Below are positions 20,622 through 32,465 of a DNA stretch of 64,000 nucleotides, one piece after another (the first letter of the stretch is position 1; the number at the start of each line of letters is the position of its first letter). The position numbers were made by a program, and so were the translations under genes. The notes under the pieces were generated by a model. The model saw only the letters and a list, made by a program, of their open reading frames with translations. It did not search any database and had not been told where the DNA came from. Origin of the DNA: Candidatus Altimarinota bacterium (GTDB taxonomy: Bacteria; Patescibacteriota; Gracilibacteria; BD1-5; UBA2023); contig JAQTWX010000001.1 of NCBI GenBank assembly GCA_028689065.1, forward strand, positions 124,001 to 188,000, written 5' to 3'.

Positions 20622-23192
20622 ATGAAAAATCTTCTCAGTTCTCTTGGGCTTATATGAGTCCTCTTCTTCTCATTTTCTGTGGTTCATGCTGCAGATGATG
20701 CAATCTGTATACAAATGATACAAAATGCTACAAATGCTACAACTGGGGAATGTAAAGCTTTTCCTACTCCTTGTGATGTTCCTGCCGGATGGAATACAGT
20801 CGATAGTTGTTCTATAGATTCTGGAACTGGACTTGTTATAAATGGGGTAAATCTCGGATCTTGTAAGAATTATTCCGATGGATGTAATACTTGTAACATC
20901 GGAGCAAACGGTCTTGCTGCTTGTACTATGAGATATTGTATACAAGCTGGAACACCAAAATGTCTTGATACTGATACCCAACTCACAGATATTGAAAAAA
21001 ATCAACAAGATAGTACCACAAAAACTCTCACAACAGATTTTAAACTCAAAACTTTTAATAGTTGTGCCAATATGGAGAGTGTTATGAAAAATTTCATAAA
21101 AGATTATTACAATGCTCATCCCTATAATATGGGGTACTATGGAGGTCGCGGAGGTGGAATTATGGTACCGATGATGGAAGATACTCTTATGAAAACAACC
21201 TCACCACTACCAGCTATCACTTCTTCCGATACTGGGAAAGGTGCAGGAGCTATAAGTGCTACTGATATTTCCAATACGAATTTACAAGTTGCCGGAGTGG
21301 ATGAATCAGAGATTATCAAGACTGATGGAACTAATCTTTATTTCTACAATAGCAAGGATCATAGTGTCTATATAGCGAAAGCCTTCCCTGCAACTGAACT
21401 CTCAATCGTACGAAAAATCAAAGTTCCAGAAAGTTTTATCGAACCAAAACTCTTTCTCCAAGGAAAAAAACTTATTATTCTTTCAACTAAATACAACAAT
21501 GTCGATTATGGATACCGATACTGGTTCAATAGACAAGTAAAAACAGTAGTTGTAGTCTACGATATAAGTGACTTGAATAATCTTCGAATCGACAGATATT
21601 ATGAAACAGATGGAAATATTGTTGAGTCTCGTATGATTGGAAAATACCTTTATCTCCTTTCCCGATCTGATTTTTCTTTCCCTTACCCTCTTTATTATAA
21701 ATCAGCAGCAGATTGAGGGGTTCCTGTTTTTGATGAATCTAAATTCAATACCGATTTTATAGGTTCTACTATTAAGCCTTTAAAAGTAGAACTTCGAAAA
21801 ACTACAATAGAGAATGAAAAAAACTTTAAATTAAAAGGAAAACTTCTTCCGTACAATCTGAGTCAGAAAGATAATGCTGTATGTGCAGACATAGAATACG
21901 TTCTTCCAGATACAGAAACCATGAAACAATTCGAATTCACTCCGAGTCTTGCTACTCTTTCCATCATAGATACTGAAGATGCAACAAAAGAAACGAAAAC
22001 CAAGGTGCTCTTTGGGGATGTAAGTCAGATTCACATGAGCCTCTCTAGTCTCTATATTACTTCTCATCTTTCCACAAGTTATGATTTCCGATGTACTCCC
22101 GGTATATTCTGTATGATGCCCTATTATAATCGAGGACAAAATACTCTCATTCATAAACTCTCTATAAAAGATGATGCTGTTTCTTATATGGCCTCTATTA
22201 TTATTCCTGGTTCTCCTCTCAATCAATATTCTATGGATGAGGAAGCCACGACCAGAAACTTCCGAATCGTTACAAGTCATAATTATCCAGAACAATCCAC
22301 TGAACTTTTTGTTCTCGATCCTACGCTTCAAATGATTGGAAAGCTCTCAGGTATAGGAACAGGTGAGAATTTTCAAAGCTCTCGATTTATCGGAAATCGA
22401 TTGTATCTCGTGACTTTTAAACAAATTGACCCATTTTTTACAATAGATTTGAGTGATGCTAAGAATCCTAAGATTCTCGGAGAACTCAAGATTCCTGGAT
22501 ATTCTACTTATCTTCATCCATATGATGCAACACATCTTATCGGAATCGGGTACGATACAAAGATAAATCAATGGGGAGGAACACAAAATAATGGAGTCAA
22601 AATTGATCTCTATGATGTAGCAGATGTCACAAACCCTCAACAACTTTCTACGCTCACACTCGGAGATATGGGCTCTAGTTCAGAAGTTCTTCAGAATTCT
22701 CGACTTTTCACTTGGTATGAGAAAAAAAATCTCCTCTTCCTACCAGCAACCCTCATGACAAATGCAAATGACACAATCGATACCTATCGAAATAAGAATG
22801 CCTGGCAAGGAACTGTTGCTCTTAGTATAACAACAAAGAATGGTATACAAGAAAAAGTACGCATTACTCATATAGATACTTCCTGAATGGAACTAAAACG
22901 TGTAGAAGACTGTAAACAGTATTCTCAAGTCAGCAATAAACCTGTTTGTAAAAAAATTATCGGCGGAGGAGAATATTGCACGAGTCCGACACAAACTTAT
23001 GTCCCTCCTTACTGTTATACTGACTCCCCTATAGGAGAATACTTTGCAAATCAACTTTGGAACTTTTCGAATGATTTTATTTCTCGAAACCTCTATCTCG
23101 ATAATACGCTTCTTACTGTAAGTAACAATAAAATACAAGCGAATAATATAGAAACAAGCTATATAAAAATAGGAAGTGTTGAAATGAAATAA
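20622..23192 (+). CDS. secreted beta-propeller domain protein
   Basis: An 856-residue exported protein. The signal peptide (residues 1-23) itself contains a UGA-coded Gly. A Cys-rich N-terminal part follows (about eight cysteines in residues 25-140). The rest matches the bacterial beta-propeller family distantly related to WD40 (TNLQVAGVDESEIIKTDG at the start of the domain). A late Cys cluster is at 760-800. UGA is read as Gly before GVPVFDESK and before MELKRVEDC. It ends with TAA and a terminator. Function unknown; surface adhesion or protease-inhibitor-like roles are guesses. Confidence 0.82.
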
Positions 23193-23209
23193 AATTATGT
23201 CCTTAACTA

Positions 23210-23240
23210 CTAAAAAATCCGCCTTGGGCGGATTTTTTAG
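23210..23240. terminator. bidirectional intrinsic terminator
   Basis: A 14-bp perfect stem (23210-23223 with 23227-23240) on AAAAAATCCGCC, between convergent genes. Confidence 0.88.
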
Positions 23241-23252
23241 TAAAAATATTTT

Positions 23253-24779
23253 TTACATATCACGACGAGTTATAACTCGGTTTCGTCCATTATTTTTTGC
23301 AAAATAAAGACAAGTATCTGCTAACTTAGATATCTTCTCTGGAGTATTATTATGTGTTTCTCCTGCCTTATAGCTAGATACTCATGCACTGATAGTGAAA
23401 CATATACTTTTGTCTTCAACAATGGTCTTTGTTTTTTCAACCTCCTTACGGAACTTCTCTAAAATATTTTTCATAGTACGAGAATCTATATTTTGTCAGA
23501 TCAAAACAAATTCCTCTCATCCATATCGAAATACAGATAATTTTTCGTCTGAAAGAGCATTAAGTAATGATCACATCTTCTCGAGAACAACATCTCCAAT
23601 AGCATGTCCATATGTATCATTGATAGTTTTAAAATTATCAATATCAATCATTGCCAAAGATACTTCTTTTAAATCTCCCTGGTCCAATAGTTCATAACAT
23701 TCTTCAAGTTTATTATCAAAACATCTTCTATTGGATATCCCTGTCAATATATCTTTTTTGGAAGCTTCTACCAAATCAGAAACATCTGCCATGAAAGCAA
23801 TAATGTCTGTTATTTCACCCTTATCATTCCATATAGTTGTCGCCTGAAGTTTAATAGGCAAATTTGTTCCATCTTTTCTCTTTAAATTTACATCATATGT
23901 TCTGTGTTCTTTAATTTTAATCATACTCACTTGCTTCTCCAATATTTTCCTATTTTCTGAATCGAAGAAATCATAAATGGACCGTCCTATGATTTCATCT
24001 CGAGTATAACCAACCATAGTACAGAAAGAATCATTAATATCCTGTATTTCCAATTTTTCATTGATGACCCAAAATCATTGCGATGTGGAATCGAGAATCT
24101 TATGAAGCCTATTTCTTGAATCGACCATAGTTTTCTCCAATTCCTTCAGTGCTGTAACATCAAATTTTACTGCTATAAATGTATCGTATTCACCATTATT
24201 TCCCTTGACTGGAGTGATAGTTGTATGAACATAATAAAAACCATCCATATCCATTCTCGGATTTTTAATAACCCCTTGCCAAACTTGTCCAGATAAAATA
24301 GTATCCCACATATCTTTCCAGAATTCAGGAGGGTGATATTTTCCTCAGCCTAAAGCTTTGATATTTTTCCCATGAAGATTTCGAGTATCTCATGAAACTT
24401 TTTTATATAATTCATTCATGTAAAGAATAATTCCGTTTTTATCGACAGTTTGAACAACCAGAGTATTATTTACTGCTTTTAAAATTTCTAATTCTTTACT
24501 ACAATAAGAGAGTTGTTTTTGTAGCCATGACATAATTTTTACATCTGCTATTTCTGTAGATGTTTCAGTTATATGATCAATCATTTGTTGTAAATCCAGA
24601 ATGTCTTGGATTTGCATAGAATATTTTCTACGAAAAAATCGTATTCCGAGAGCAATCTCACGAATCTCTTTTTGTATCTCTTCCTTTTTGGAATAAAGTG
24701 TTCCATTTTTTACCATATCAAAAGCCTCGAGATATTGCTCTCGAGAATATTTTTCAATATCTCACAATCAAAGGCTCAT
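23253..24779 (-). CDS. diguanylate cyclase with two PAS domains
   Basis: Predicted to make cyclic di-GMP; 508 residues. The N-terminal helical region is followed by PAS-1 (about 85-200, VDKNGIILYMNELYKKVSG), PAS-2 (about 215-335, FCTMVGYTRDEIIGRSIYDF) and GGDEF (about 340-505). The active-site loop RYGGEEF is at residues 418-424, its second Gly coded by UGA (23519-23517). DILTGISNRRCFD and DIDNFKTINDTYGHAIGD are also present. No membrane segment. The chosen start (ATG-AGC-CTT-UGA-TTG-UGA) adds 21 residues to the next ATG and has a weak ribosome-binding site. No EAL or PilZ protein is seen in the window. Confidence 0.9.
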
Positions 24780-24874
24780 ATATGGATATACTACTGATTA
24801 AAACCCTATATTACACTAAAATATATTTTTTTGCAAAAAAGAACAGAAAGATGCTAACTTTTCTCAAAGAATAT

Positions 24875-24900
24875 AAAAATCCCCACAAGTGAGGATTTTT
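24875..24900 (-). terminator. terminator of the split tRNA-Thr gene
   Basis: A hairpin AAAAATCC...GGATTTTT with a CAC/GTG inner stem, 11 nt beyond the 3' end of the tRNA fragment. It probably terminated the original tRNA transcript (minus strand). Confidence 0.6.
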
Positions 24901-24910
24901 AATTTATAAA

Positions 24911-24955
24911 TGGAGCCAACGATGGGACACGAACCCACGACCTCATCCTTACCAA
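24911..24955 (-). pseudogene. 3' half of tRNA-Thr(GGU), separated by integration
   Basis: On the minus strand this is the anticodon loop TTGGTAA, the 3' anticodon stem GGATG, variable loop, T-arm and acceptor end with encoded CCA. From the variable loop to the CCA end it is identical to the intact tRNA-Thr at 47837-47912. Joined to the 31-nt 5' part at 48039-48009 it restores a 76-nt tRNA with a perfect CATCC/GGATG anticodon stem. Alone it cannot make a tRNA. Confidence 0.9.
24945..24955. repeat. attL core (11-bp direct repeat)
   Basis: ATCCTTACCAA, identical to 47998-48008. It covers the anticodon loop and half of the anticodon stem of the split tRNA-Thr gene. Confidence 0.8.
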
Positions 24956-25378
24956 TTATCTAGCCAAGTTTTTTGTTCGGATACGTGGCTTTGTAGAGAT
25001 GAAACCATAGGTGCTTATCACAAAAGGTGTATATATTTTATAGACCACATCCTTGGATATGGATGTAGTATACCGAAAAAATTGGAAAATGACAATTAAA
25101 TTCGTGCTCATATTTTATTGATAACCCAATGAAGCTACTATTACAAAATAGTTTAAGGAGGATAATTGAGGTTTGGGAGGGAGTTATGTCAATAGTTAAT
25201 CGGAAATCGGGAAATATACCTAGTTAATATAGATAACAAATTAAAACCAGGCACCTAGTCGAGGAAGTTAGAACTGCTTTGCAATCGTCAGAATTTATTC
25301 CATACGTTCCAAAATTGAGTGAAATTTTACCCCCCAGGTTAGACTCACTATATGATACCAAAATAATTTACGCTATCA
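24956..25378. other. gene-poor left end of the element
   Basis: About 420 bp without a convincing gene. On the plus strand a GGAGG at 25156-25160 precedes only short frames. A frame running from 25210 to a TAA near 25446 without an obvious start codon encodes protein-like sequence (VRTALQSSEFIPYVPKLSEI) and may be a decayed remnant. No strong repeats or tRNA-like folds besides the attL fragment. Confidence 0.4.
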
Positions 25379-26179
25379 TTAAGGACTTTCCCGAAGATGT
25401 CTTAAAGTGTCCAATCATAAATATTGCAATGTCTTTTTTTCTATAAAATCAAAAGCATTCTTATTAACGATTAAAATTATTGATGACACAAATATTCCAA
25501 TAACAGTAATGTTCATAACCCAGTTTGGTGGAGTTGACTTGGTAATATATATCCACAATCAGAATAATATTCAGAATATGACACTTAGTATTAACGCGGT
25601 CATGATAGTTGCTGTAAATGCTAGTGATGCCGAAGAGACGATAGATAGTGGTTTATTGTCCCAGCATTCTGTCAATTTCCCATCAATCAATCTCGCTGAG
25701 ATGCTATACTCTGGATTCTCACTATTAACAAGTATTTCCACGTTGAATCCATCACCAGGATTTAGATATTCAAAGTCGACTGACACACTATTATTAGATC
25801 AGTTTGTAGTTTTAGCTTTACCAGAAGGATTCTTTTCATAGGTAATACCATAACCCAATAATGAAACTTTGTTTGGAAAAGTTATTTCAATTTTTGATTT
25901 CTTAGGAAAATCAGCATCCTTTCTTATGGCATCATCACCCTTATTAAAGAAGCTGAATTTGTGTATAATAATATGGGGGGTTGCTACGTTCTTATATAGT
26001 AATTGAAGGTCTTTATGAACCTTCTGTGTATTTCATAGATTATAGAGACTATGGAAGTAACTAAGTTGTTTTAATTTTTTTCTAGGGAAAAAATAAAAAA
26101 ATAGTCCAAATATAATTCCTGATATACCAGTAATCCCACCCACAATAGGCTCAGATAGGAATTCTTTAAGGTTATCCAT
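25379..26179 (-). CDS. membrane protein of unknown function, 266 aa
   Basis: TM1 is at residues 13-31 (GGITGISGIIFGLFFYFFP), a soluble beta-rich domain occupies about 55-165, and two further TM segments are at about 175-197 and 207-225. Several UGA codons are read as Gly, including two in the second TM segment (IFGILFGLW). It ends with TAA. It is the first gene at the left end of the element. The layout (anchor, sensor-like domain, C-terminal TM pair) occurs in some phage-defence effectors, but no family is recognised. Confidence 0.65.
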
Positions 26180-26307
26180 ATAATTAAGGTTATAAATATA
26201 AAGTATCTTTATTGAGATTTTCCATAACTATGTCCCGAATGGCTTTTGAAGTGCAGCTCGTTTGGGGGTTTATTAAATATATAAATGTTGAGTAAATTTT
26301 TTTGAGA

Positions 26308-27657
26308 CTATGTAGAGGGTACATCAGGTGATACTAATTTATTTTCCACTCCAATAAGTTCTACTTCCTCCTCCAAATGTTTCCCATCCAGCTGCTTCTC
26401 CGTCTTTGCTCCTAAAACCTTTAATCGCTCTATGGTCGAGGTAATACTACCTTTCCCGGTTTTCAGCTTTCCCATTGCTTGATCATGAGTCTCCAAGGAT
26501 TTTTCAAGATACTTTTTAATTCCTTCCATATCACCAAGAAATCCGATGAACTTCTCATAAAGCTGTCCTCATATTCTTGCTATTTCCAAAACATTTCTCG
26601 TCTGCTTTTCATGGCGCCACAGGGTTGCAACTGTTTTTAGTGACATAAGAAGTGTTGTTGGTGATACAAGAACAATCTTTCGATCCAATGCGTAGGTGAA
26701 CAGTGATCAATCGGTAGTTAGAGCGAGTGTAAGGGATGCTTCAATCGGAACAAACATCATGGTAAAATCGGGGCTACGTAAATCCGCATTGGACGGATAA
26801 TCCTTTTTTGCAAGTTCATCGATATGGTTCTTTATGGATACAAGATGTCCTGAAAGATGTATTTTCTTCTCATCCTCCTCCGAATTCACGAACCGTTCGT
26901 AGTGTGTAAGGGATACCTTCGAATCAACAACTATCGTTTTTCATTCTGGAAGTATGATGAGAACATCTGGTTTTACTGGTGTTCATGTATCACTTTTAAG
27001 TCCAAGTCCTTCTCATTGTAAAACATATTCGGAGCCCTTACGAAGCCCTGATCTTTCGAGGAGATCTTCAAGCACGAGTTCACCCCAGTTTCACTGTGTC
27101 TTTGAATCACCACGCAATGCTTTTGTAAGATTTTTAGCATCATTAGCGAGATCTTGATTCATATGTGTGAGTTGCTTGATTTGTTCAATCAAACTAGCAT
27201 TTGTTTGTATTCAGCTTTCTCGATTCTCCTTTACCTCCTTCTGGAAAGTTTCAAGTTTTTCTTTCAAAGGCTTCAATAAAAGATCCACCTGCTCTCTGTT
27301 ATCCTTAGTAAGACTAACCCGGTTGGATTCCATAATCTTATTTGCGATATTTTCGAATTCTGTCTTGAACTCTTTCTTTGTATCTTCCATTTCTTGTTTT
27401 CTTTTTTCAACTTTTTCAAGGAGATTTTTGTTTTCATTATCCAGTCCGGCTAATTTTCCAGTCAGTTCCACTATCGTCTTTTCGGAAGCATCTCTTTTTA
27501 ATTCAAGATCTTTGATTGTAGATTCCTTTTCGGAAATAGTTTTTTCAAGAGAAATTTTTTCAGCCTCAAAGAATGATTTTTTACTATTCGCAGTCATTGC
27601 GAAATATACTGCTCCGACTAATAGGATTACAAGAAGAATGACTATGGATTCGAGCAT
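26308..27657 (-). CDS. rmuC: RmuC family protein
   Basis: A 449-residue DNA recombination protein thought to limit inversions and act near nuclease-like folds. N-terminal TM (residues 4-21), long coiled coil (25-150), then the RmuC core: GNWGELVLEDLLERSGL, KPDVLIILPEGKTIVVDSKVSL and DFTMMFVPIEASLTLAL. Five UGA codons are read as Gly. It ends with TAG. Divergent from the xre-hsd operon. RmuC on a mobile element is less usual than on the chromosome. Confidence 0.9.
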
Positions 27658-27844
27658 AAAAATGTGATTATGAATATTTTTTAGATAAAAGTTACTACTA
27701 AAAGACAGTCGAGTCTTATACGAAACATTATTAAAAATTTATTAAAATTTCGAAAGAAATTTCAGAATATTTTTTCCCTAAAAATTGATTTCGTTTTTGA
27801 TTATATTCAAATATAATCCTACCGGTAATCATTTTTCAAAAAAC

Positions 27845-28093
27845 ATGCCAGCAAATAAATCGCTTTCCGAAAATTGGATCGGAGAACGCATTAGGGAATT
27901 ACGAAGAATTAAGGGGATTTCACAGGAAGCTCTTGCCATTAAAGCGGGTATTCCAATGGTTTCTTTGGCCAAGGTAGAACAGGGGAAGATCCAAAAACCA
28001 GCATTTCAGATGGTTTGGAAGATTGTCGTAGCATTGGAGATAACCTTGGATGAATTCGTAGAAGGACAGGAATCAGAAAATATTTCTAAATAA
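27845..28093 (+). CDS. Xre-family transcriptional regulator
   Basis: An 82-residue helix-turn-helix protein (IRELRRIKGISQEALAIKAG, then VSLAKVEQGKIQ). It starts 9 nt before hsdR with no promoter between them, so it is likely a controller of the restriction operon, in the manner of C proteins. No UGA codons. It ends with TAA. Confidence 0.88.
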   Translation: MPANKSLSENWIGERIRELRRIKGISQEALAIKAGIPMVSLAKVEQGKIQKPAFQMVWKIVVALEITLDEFVEGQESENISK

Positions 28094-28102
28094 AGCAAAA
28101 TT

Positions 28103-30439
28103 ATGGCAAAAGGACAGTTTTCAGAAACCGATGTATGCTCTAAGTTCATAACACCAGCACTCCATACTGCCTCTTGGTCGGAAACTCAAATCCGTCGCGA
28201 GGTTTCTTTTACAAAAGGGAGAATCAAAGTAAAAGGTAAGACAGTATCTCGTGGCGAAACCAAACGAGCTGATTATATACTATATTACAAAAGTCACCTC
28301 CCCATCGCTATTGTGGAAGCCAAGGATGATTCTCATTCGATTGGTGACGGTATGCAACAAGCACTTGGCTATGCCGAAACTCTTGATATTCCGTTTGTGT
28401 ATTCTTCAAATGGTGACGGATTTTTGGAGCATGATCGTACGAAAACCTCCGGCGCCATTGAACGCGAAATCCGAATGGAAGAATTTCCTTCGCCAGAAGA
28501 GCTCTATAAGCGGTATCGAATAGCAAAAGGCTTGGATGAGGAAATAGAAAAAACTATAATGGAACCCTATTATGAAGATGGTGGCGGCAAAGGACCTCGT
28601 TATTATCAGCAAATAGCCATTAACCGTACTATTGAAGCCGTGGCCAAAGGGCAAGATAGGATTCTGCTTGTTATGGCAACGGGTACGGGGAAAACTTACA
28701 CTGCTTTTCAGATTATCTGGCGTCTTTGGAAAGCGAGAAAAAAGAAACGTATTCTTTTTCTTGCCGATCGAAATATTCTTGTTGACCAGACGATTACAAA
28801 TGATTTCAAGCCGTTCGGTGATAAGATGACAAAAATAGAGAACCGTAAAGTCGATACAGCTTATGAGATTTATCTCGCTCTTTATCAAGGATTGACCGGC
28901 GGCGAGGAAGATAAAAACGTATTCAGGCAATTTTCCCCGAACTTTTTCGATCTCATAGTAATCGACGAGTGTCACCGGGGAAGTGCGAGAGAAAATAGTG
29001 AGTGGCGAGCGATATTGGATTATTTTAAGGGCGCAACTCAAATCGGACTGACCGCAACTCCGAAGGAGACTGAGGATGTATCTACACATACATACTTTGG
29101 TGATCCGATTTATACCTATTCCCTCAAACAGGGTATCGAGGATTGATTCCTTGCACCTTACAAGGTTATTCGTGTCGGGATGGATGTAGATGAATGATGG
29201 AGGCCTTTTAAGGGGCAACTTGACTATAATGGTACTGAAATTCCGGACAAGGTATATGAGCTTGGTGATTTTGATCGTAATATTGTCATTCGGGAACGTA
29301 CTGAGGCTGTTGCTAAGAAGATTAGTGATTATCTAAAATCGACTGATCGTTACTCGAAAACTATCGTATTTTGTGTAGATATCGATCATGCGGAGCGTAT
29401 GCGTCAGGCGCTTGTGAACGAGAATGCTGATGAGGTTGCAAAAAATCCAAAATACGTGATGCGTATCACTGGTGATAACGAAGAAGGGAAAATGGAGCTT
29501 GATAACTTCATCGATCCAAAAGAGCGTTATCCAGTAATTGCCACAACTTCCAAACTCCTCACAACCGGAGTGGATGCTCAAACTTGTCGTGTTATTGCAC
29601 TTGACTCTGTCATCAATTCGATGACAGAATTCAAGCAGATTATAGGGCGAGGTACTCGTATCAATGAGGCTTTTGGGAAATATTACTTCACTATTCTTGA
29701 TTTTCGAAAAGCGACCAACAAGTTTGCGGATCCGGATTTTGATGGGGAGCCAGTTGTTATCTATAAGCCTGGACCAAATGATCCAATTGACGGAGGCGAT
29801 GTTGGGTGAGTCTGAAAAGATGAGTGAACCGGAGAAGGTGGAACAGTTATTACCTGAGGTTGAGAAGGTTGAGGTAACGGACAAAAGAAGATTGTTGTGC
29901 GCGGAGTTCCAGTAAGTGTTTCCCAAGAACGAATTCAATATATCGGACCAGATGGAAAGCTTATTACTGAAAGCTTGAAGGATTATTCTAAGAAAAATAT
30001 CCTCTCGTCATATGCGAGTCTTGATGATTTTTTGAACGAATGGAACCACGTTGATCGCAAACTTGCGGTAGTGTCTGCTCTTGAAGAAAAAGGCGTGTTC
30101 TTTGAGGATCTTCAAAAAGAAGTCGGTCAAGATTATGATCCCTTTGATATGATCTGTCATCTGGCATATGATCGTCCGCCAATGACTCGAAAACAGCGTG
30201 CAGAAAAAGCTAAAAAAGGTGACTATTTTGAGCAATACGGAGAGCAAGCTCGTGAAATTCTCAACATGCTTCTGGAAAAGTATGCCGATGAAGGTATCGA
30301 TGCAATTGAAGATATGAATGTATTAAAAATTAGTCCCCTTTCTCGCTTAGGTAGTCCGATTGAGATTGTCTCGATTTTCGGATGAAAAGAGAAATATCAA
30401 GCCGCAGTTCGAGCACTTGAAACGGCACTCTATCAATAA
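28103..30439 (+). CDS. hsdR: type I restriction enzyme, R subunit
   Basis: DNA translocase and endonuclease subunit, 778 residues. Nuclease motif at residues 52-74 ([10 protein letters not shown]...IAIVEAKD). SF2 helicase motifs: Walker A ATGTGKT at about 193, motif II DECH at about 292 and TATPKE at about 323. The second RecA domain has the TTGVDAQTC and IGRGTR motifs. A glycine-rich linker (about 570-596) contains six UGA codons. Further UGA at 29144-29146 and 30383-30385. It ends with TAA 18 nt before hsdM. Confidence 0.95.
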
Positions 30440-30457
30440 TTTAACCAAAAAGAATTC

Positions 30458-31885
30458 ATGTCGAATATATCAGCTATTGTAAAATCTATTCAGGATATAA
30501 TGCGAAAAGATGCCGGAGTAGACGGTGATGCTCAGCGTATTGGGCAAGTTTCCTGGATGCTCTTTTTGAAAATCCTTGATGATCAGGAGAAAAATCTGGA
30601 AATTCTCCGGGACGGCTACGTTTCGCCAATGCCGAAAGAGTGTAAATGGCGGAATTGGGCAGCCGATAACGAAGGAATGACGGGTGATGAACTTGTTGAA
30701 TTCGTAAACGAAAATCTCTTCAAACGCCTTCGTAGTCTTCCATTCGACCGCGAGAACCCGATGACTGGAATTATTCGCGGGGTTTTTGAGGACTCGTTCA
30801 ATTATATGAAGTCCGGAGTGCTTCTACGACAGGTAACGAATAAGATCAATGAGATTGACTTCACTAAGAAGGCGGAACTTCATCTTTTTAATGAGATTTA
30901 CGAAAAAATCCTGAATGACCTCCAATCTGCCGGTAATGCCGGTGAATACTACACTCCGCGTGCGCTTACCCAGTTTGTCGTGGATATGGTAGCGCCGAAG
31001 CTTGGAGAAAGTGTTCTCGATCCCTCTTGTGGAACCGGATGATTCCTGACGTGTACTATCGAACACATTCGTTCAAATTACGTAAAATCTCCGCATGATG
31101 AGCTGATTCTTCAAGATTCGATTCGTGGAATCGAGCTGAAACAACTCCCTCATTTGCTTGCGACCACCAATCTTATCCTTCACGGGATCGAGTGTCCTAC
31201 TAGACTTCGGCACGACGATTCTCTTTCTCGTCCGATAAAGGATTATGGTCCGGAAGATTCCGTAGATACCGTGGTTACCAATCCTCCGTTTGGAGGGCAG
31301 GTTAAACCTGGGATTGTACATAATTTTCCGAGTCAGTTCCAAACAGCAGAAACGTCATTTCTTTTTCTCGTACTCATCATGACCGTCTTGAAGTCGGGAG
31401 GACGAGCAGGAGTGGTACTTCCGGACGGATTCCTTTTCGGAGAAGGGGTTGCTACACGCATCAAAGAAAAGCTCCTTACTGATTGCAATCTTCATACTAT
31501 CGTTCGATTGCCAAACGGAGTATTTAGTCCTTATACAGGGATTACAACCAATCTTCTTTTCTTTACCAAGGGTGAACCAACGAAGGAGGTTTGGTACTTT
31601 GAACATCCGCTTCCACCTGGGATCAAGAATTACAGCCGATCGAATCCTCTTAAAATCGATGAATTCAATGAGGAGAAAGCTTGGTGGAATAATAGAAAAG
31701 AAACGGAAAATGCTTGGCGCGTCGGAATCGATGAAATCAAGGCACGGAATTTCAATCTCGATATCAAGAATCCGAATCGGAAAGACACCAAGGAAATTCT
31801 CGACACCAATGAGCTCATAAGTGCGATAGAAGCAAACTTCAAGGAAGCGACTGAGATTTTAGAAAAGATTAAATCCAACATTTAA
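30458..31885 (+). CDS. hsdM: type I restriction enzyme, methyltransferase subunit
   Basis: A 475-residue N6-adenine methyltransferase. HsdM N-terminal helical domain (residues 1-150), SAM motif I DPSCGTGGFL (UGA codes for the second Gly of the GG pair, 31040-31042) and catalytic motif TNPPFGG. It starts 18 nt after hsdR and is followed 4 nt later by the MazF-like gene. It ends with TAA. Confidence 0.96.
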
Positions 31886-31889
31886 CACT

Positions 31890-32333
31890 ATGGAAGAAAA
31901 ACAATTCGATACTTGGAATGATGAAAAGAAAGCCATCGAGCTTGTTGATACGGAGAAAATCGTCTGCAAACGACGACAGTTCTGGCTTTGTAAAATCGGA
32001 GAAAATATCGGATCCGAGATATCGAAAAACGACCCATTTGTCAGACCGGTACTCATACTCAATGAGCGCCTTCGATGAGGCTTGGTAGTAGCCGTTCCGC
32101 TTACAACGAAATTCAAAGAGCACTCCAAGTGGGCATACTATCCCATCATAGATGGTGCGAAGTTTGGTCTCAATGCGGAATCGTACTGTATTCTCGATCA
32201 GATGAAAATCATCAGCAGAAAACGACTTATACGGAAACTCAATGACATGGAGTGACCGGATGGAGAAGAAATTCCTTTATTTGACAAGGAACAATTCATG
32301 AAAGTCGTGAAAGGAGTGCATGGATTTATATAA
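31890..32333 (+). CDS. PemK/MazF-like toxin-family protein
   Basis: A 147-residue protein with the MazF fold signature: an N-terminal basic QFWLCKIG strand where MazF has GDIVWVDLG, followed by RPVLILNE, VVAVPLTTK and the late ILDQMKIISRKRLIRKL. MazF proteins are sequence-specific endoribonucleases. Two UGA codons are read as Gly. It is embedded between hsdM (4 nt upstream) and hsdS (133 nt downstream), with no recognisable antitoxin gene. The extra 20-residue N-terminus might substitute. It could also be a non-toxic nucleic-acid-binding relative. Confidence 0.8.
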
Positions 32334-32465
32334 CAAAATCGATCCGGAGTTTTAGCTCCGGATCTCAGGTGATCGCGTCTAATCGACCGATCGAATGTAC
32401 AGGTATTATATCCGGATCCGGATAAAAAGCAAACAAAAAGTATAGTCGTAACCATTTTGGGCATC

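Noticed and set aside
24911-24955. a second functional tRNA gene
   Set aside because: Only the 3' half from the anticodon loop is present; the acceptor 5' strand and D-arm are 23 kb away.
25210-25446. a plus-strand gene at the left end of the element
   Set aside because: Protein-like composition but no start codon before the last few residues, bounded by TAA on both sides, and it overlaps the minus-strand membrane gene; treated as a possible remnant only.
31890-32333. PemK/MazF-like gene as part of a classic two-gene toxin-antitoxin pair
   Set aside because: Neither neighbour (hsdM 4 nt upstream, hsdS downstream) is an antitoxin and no small frame was found beside it.
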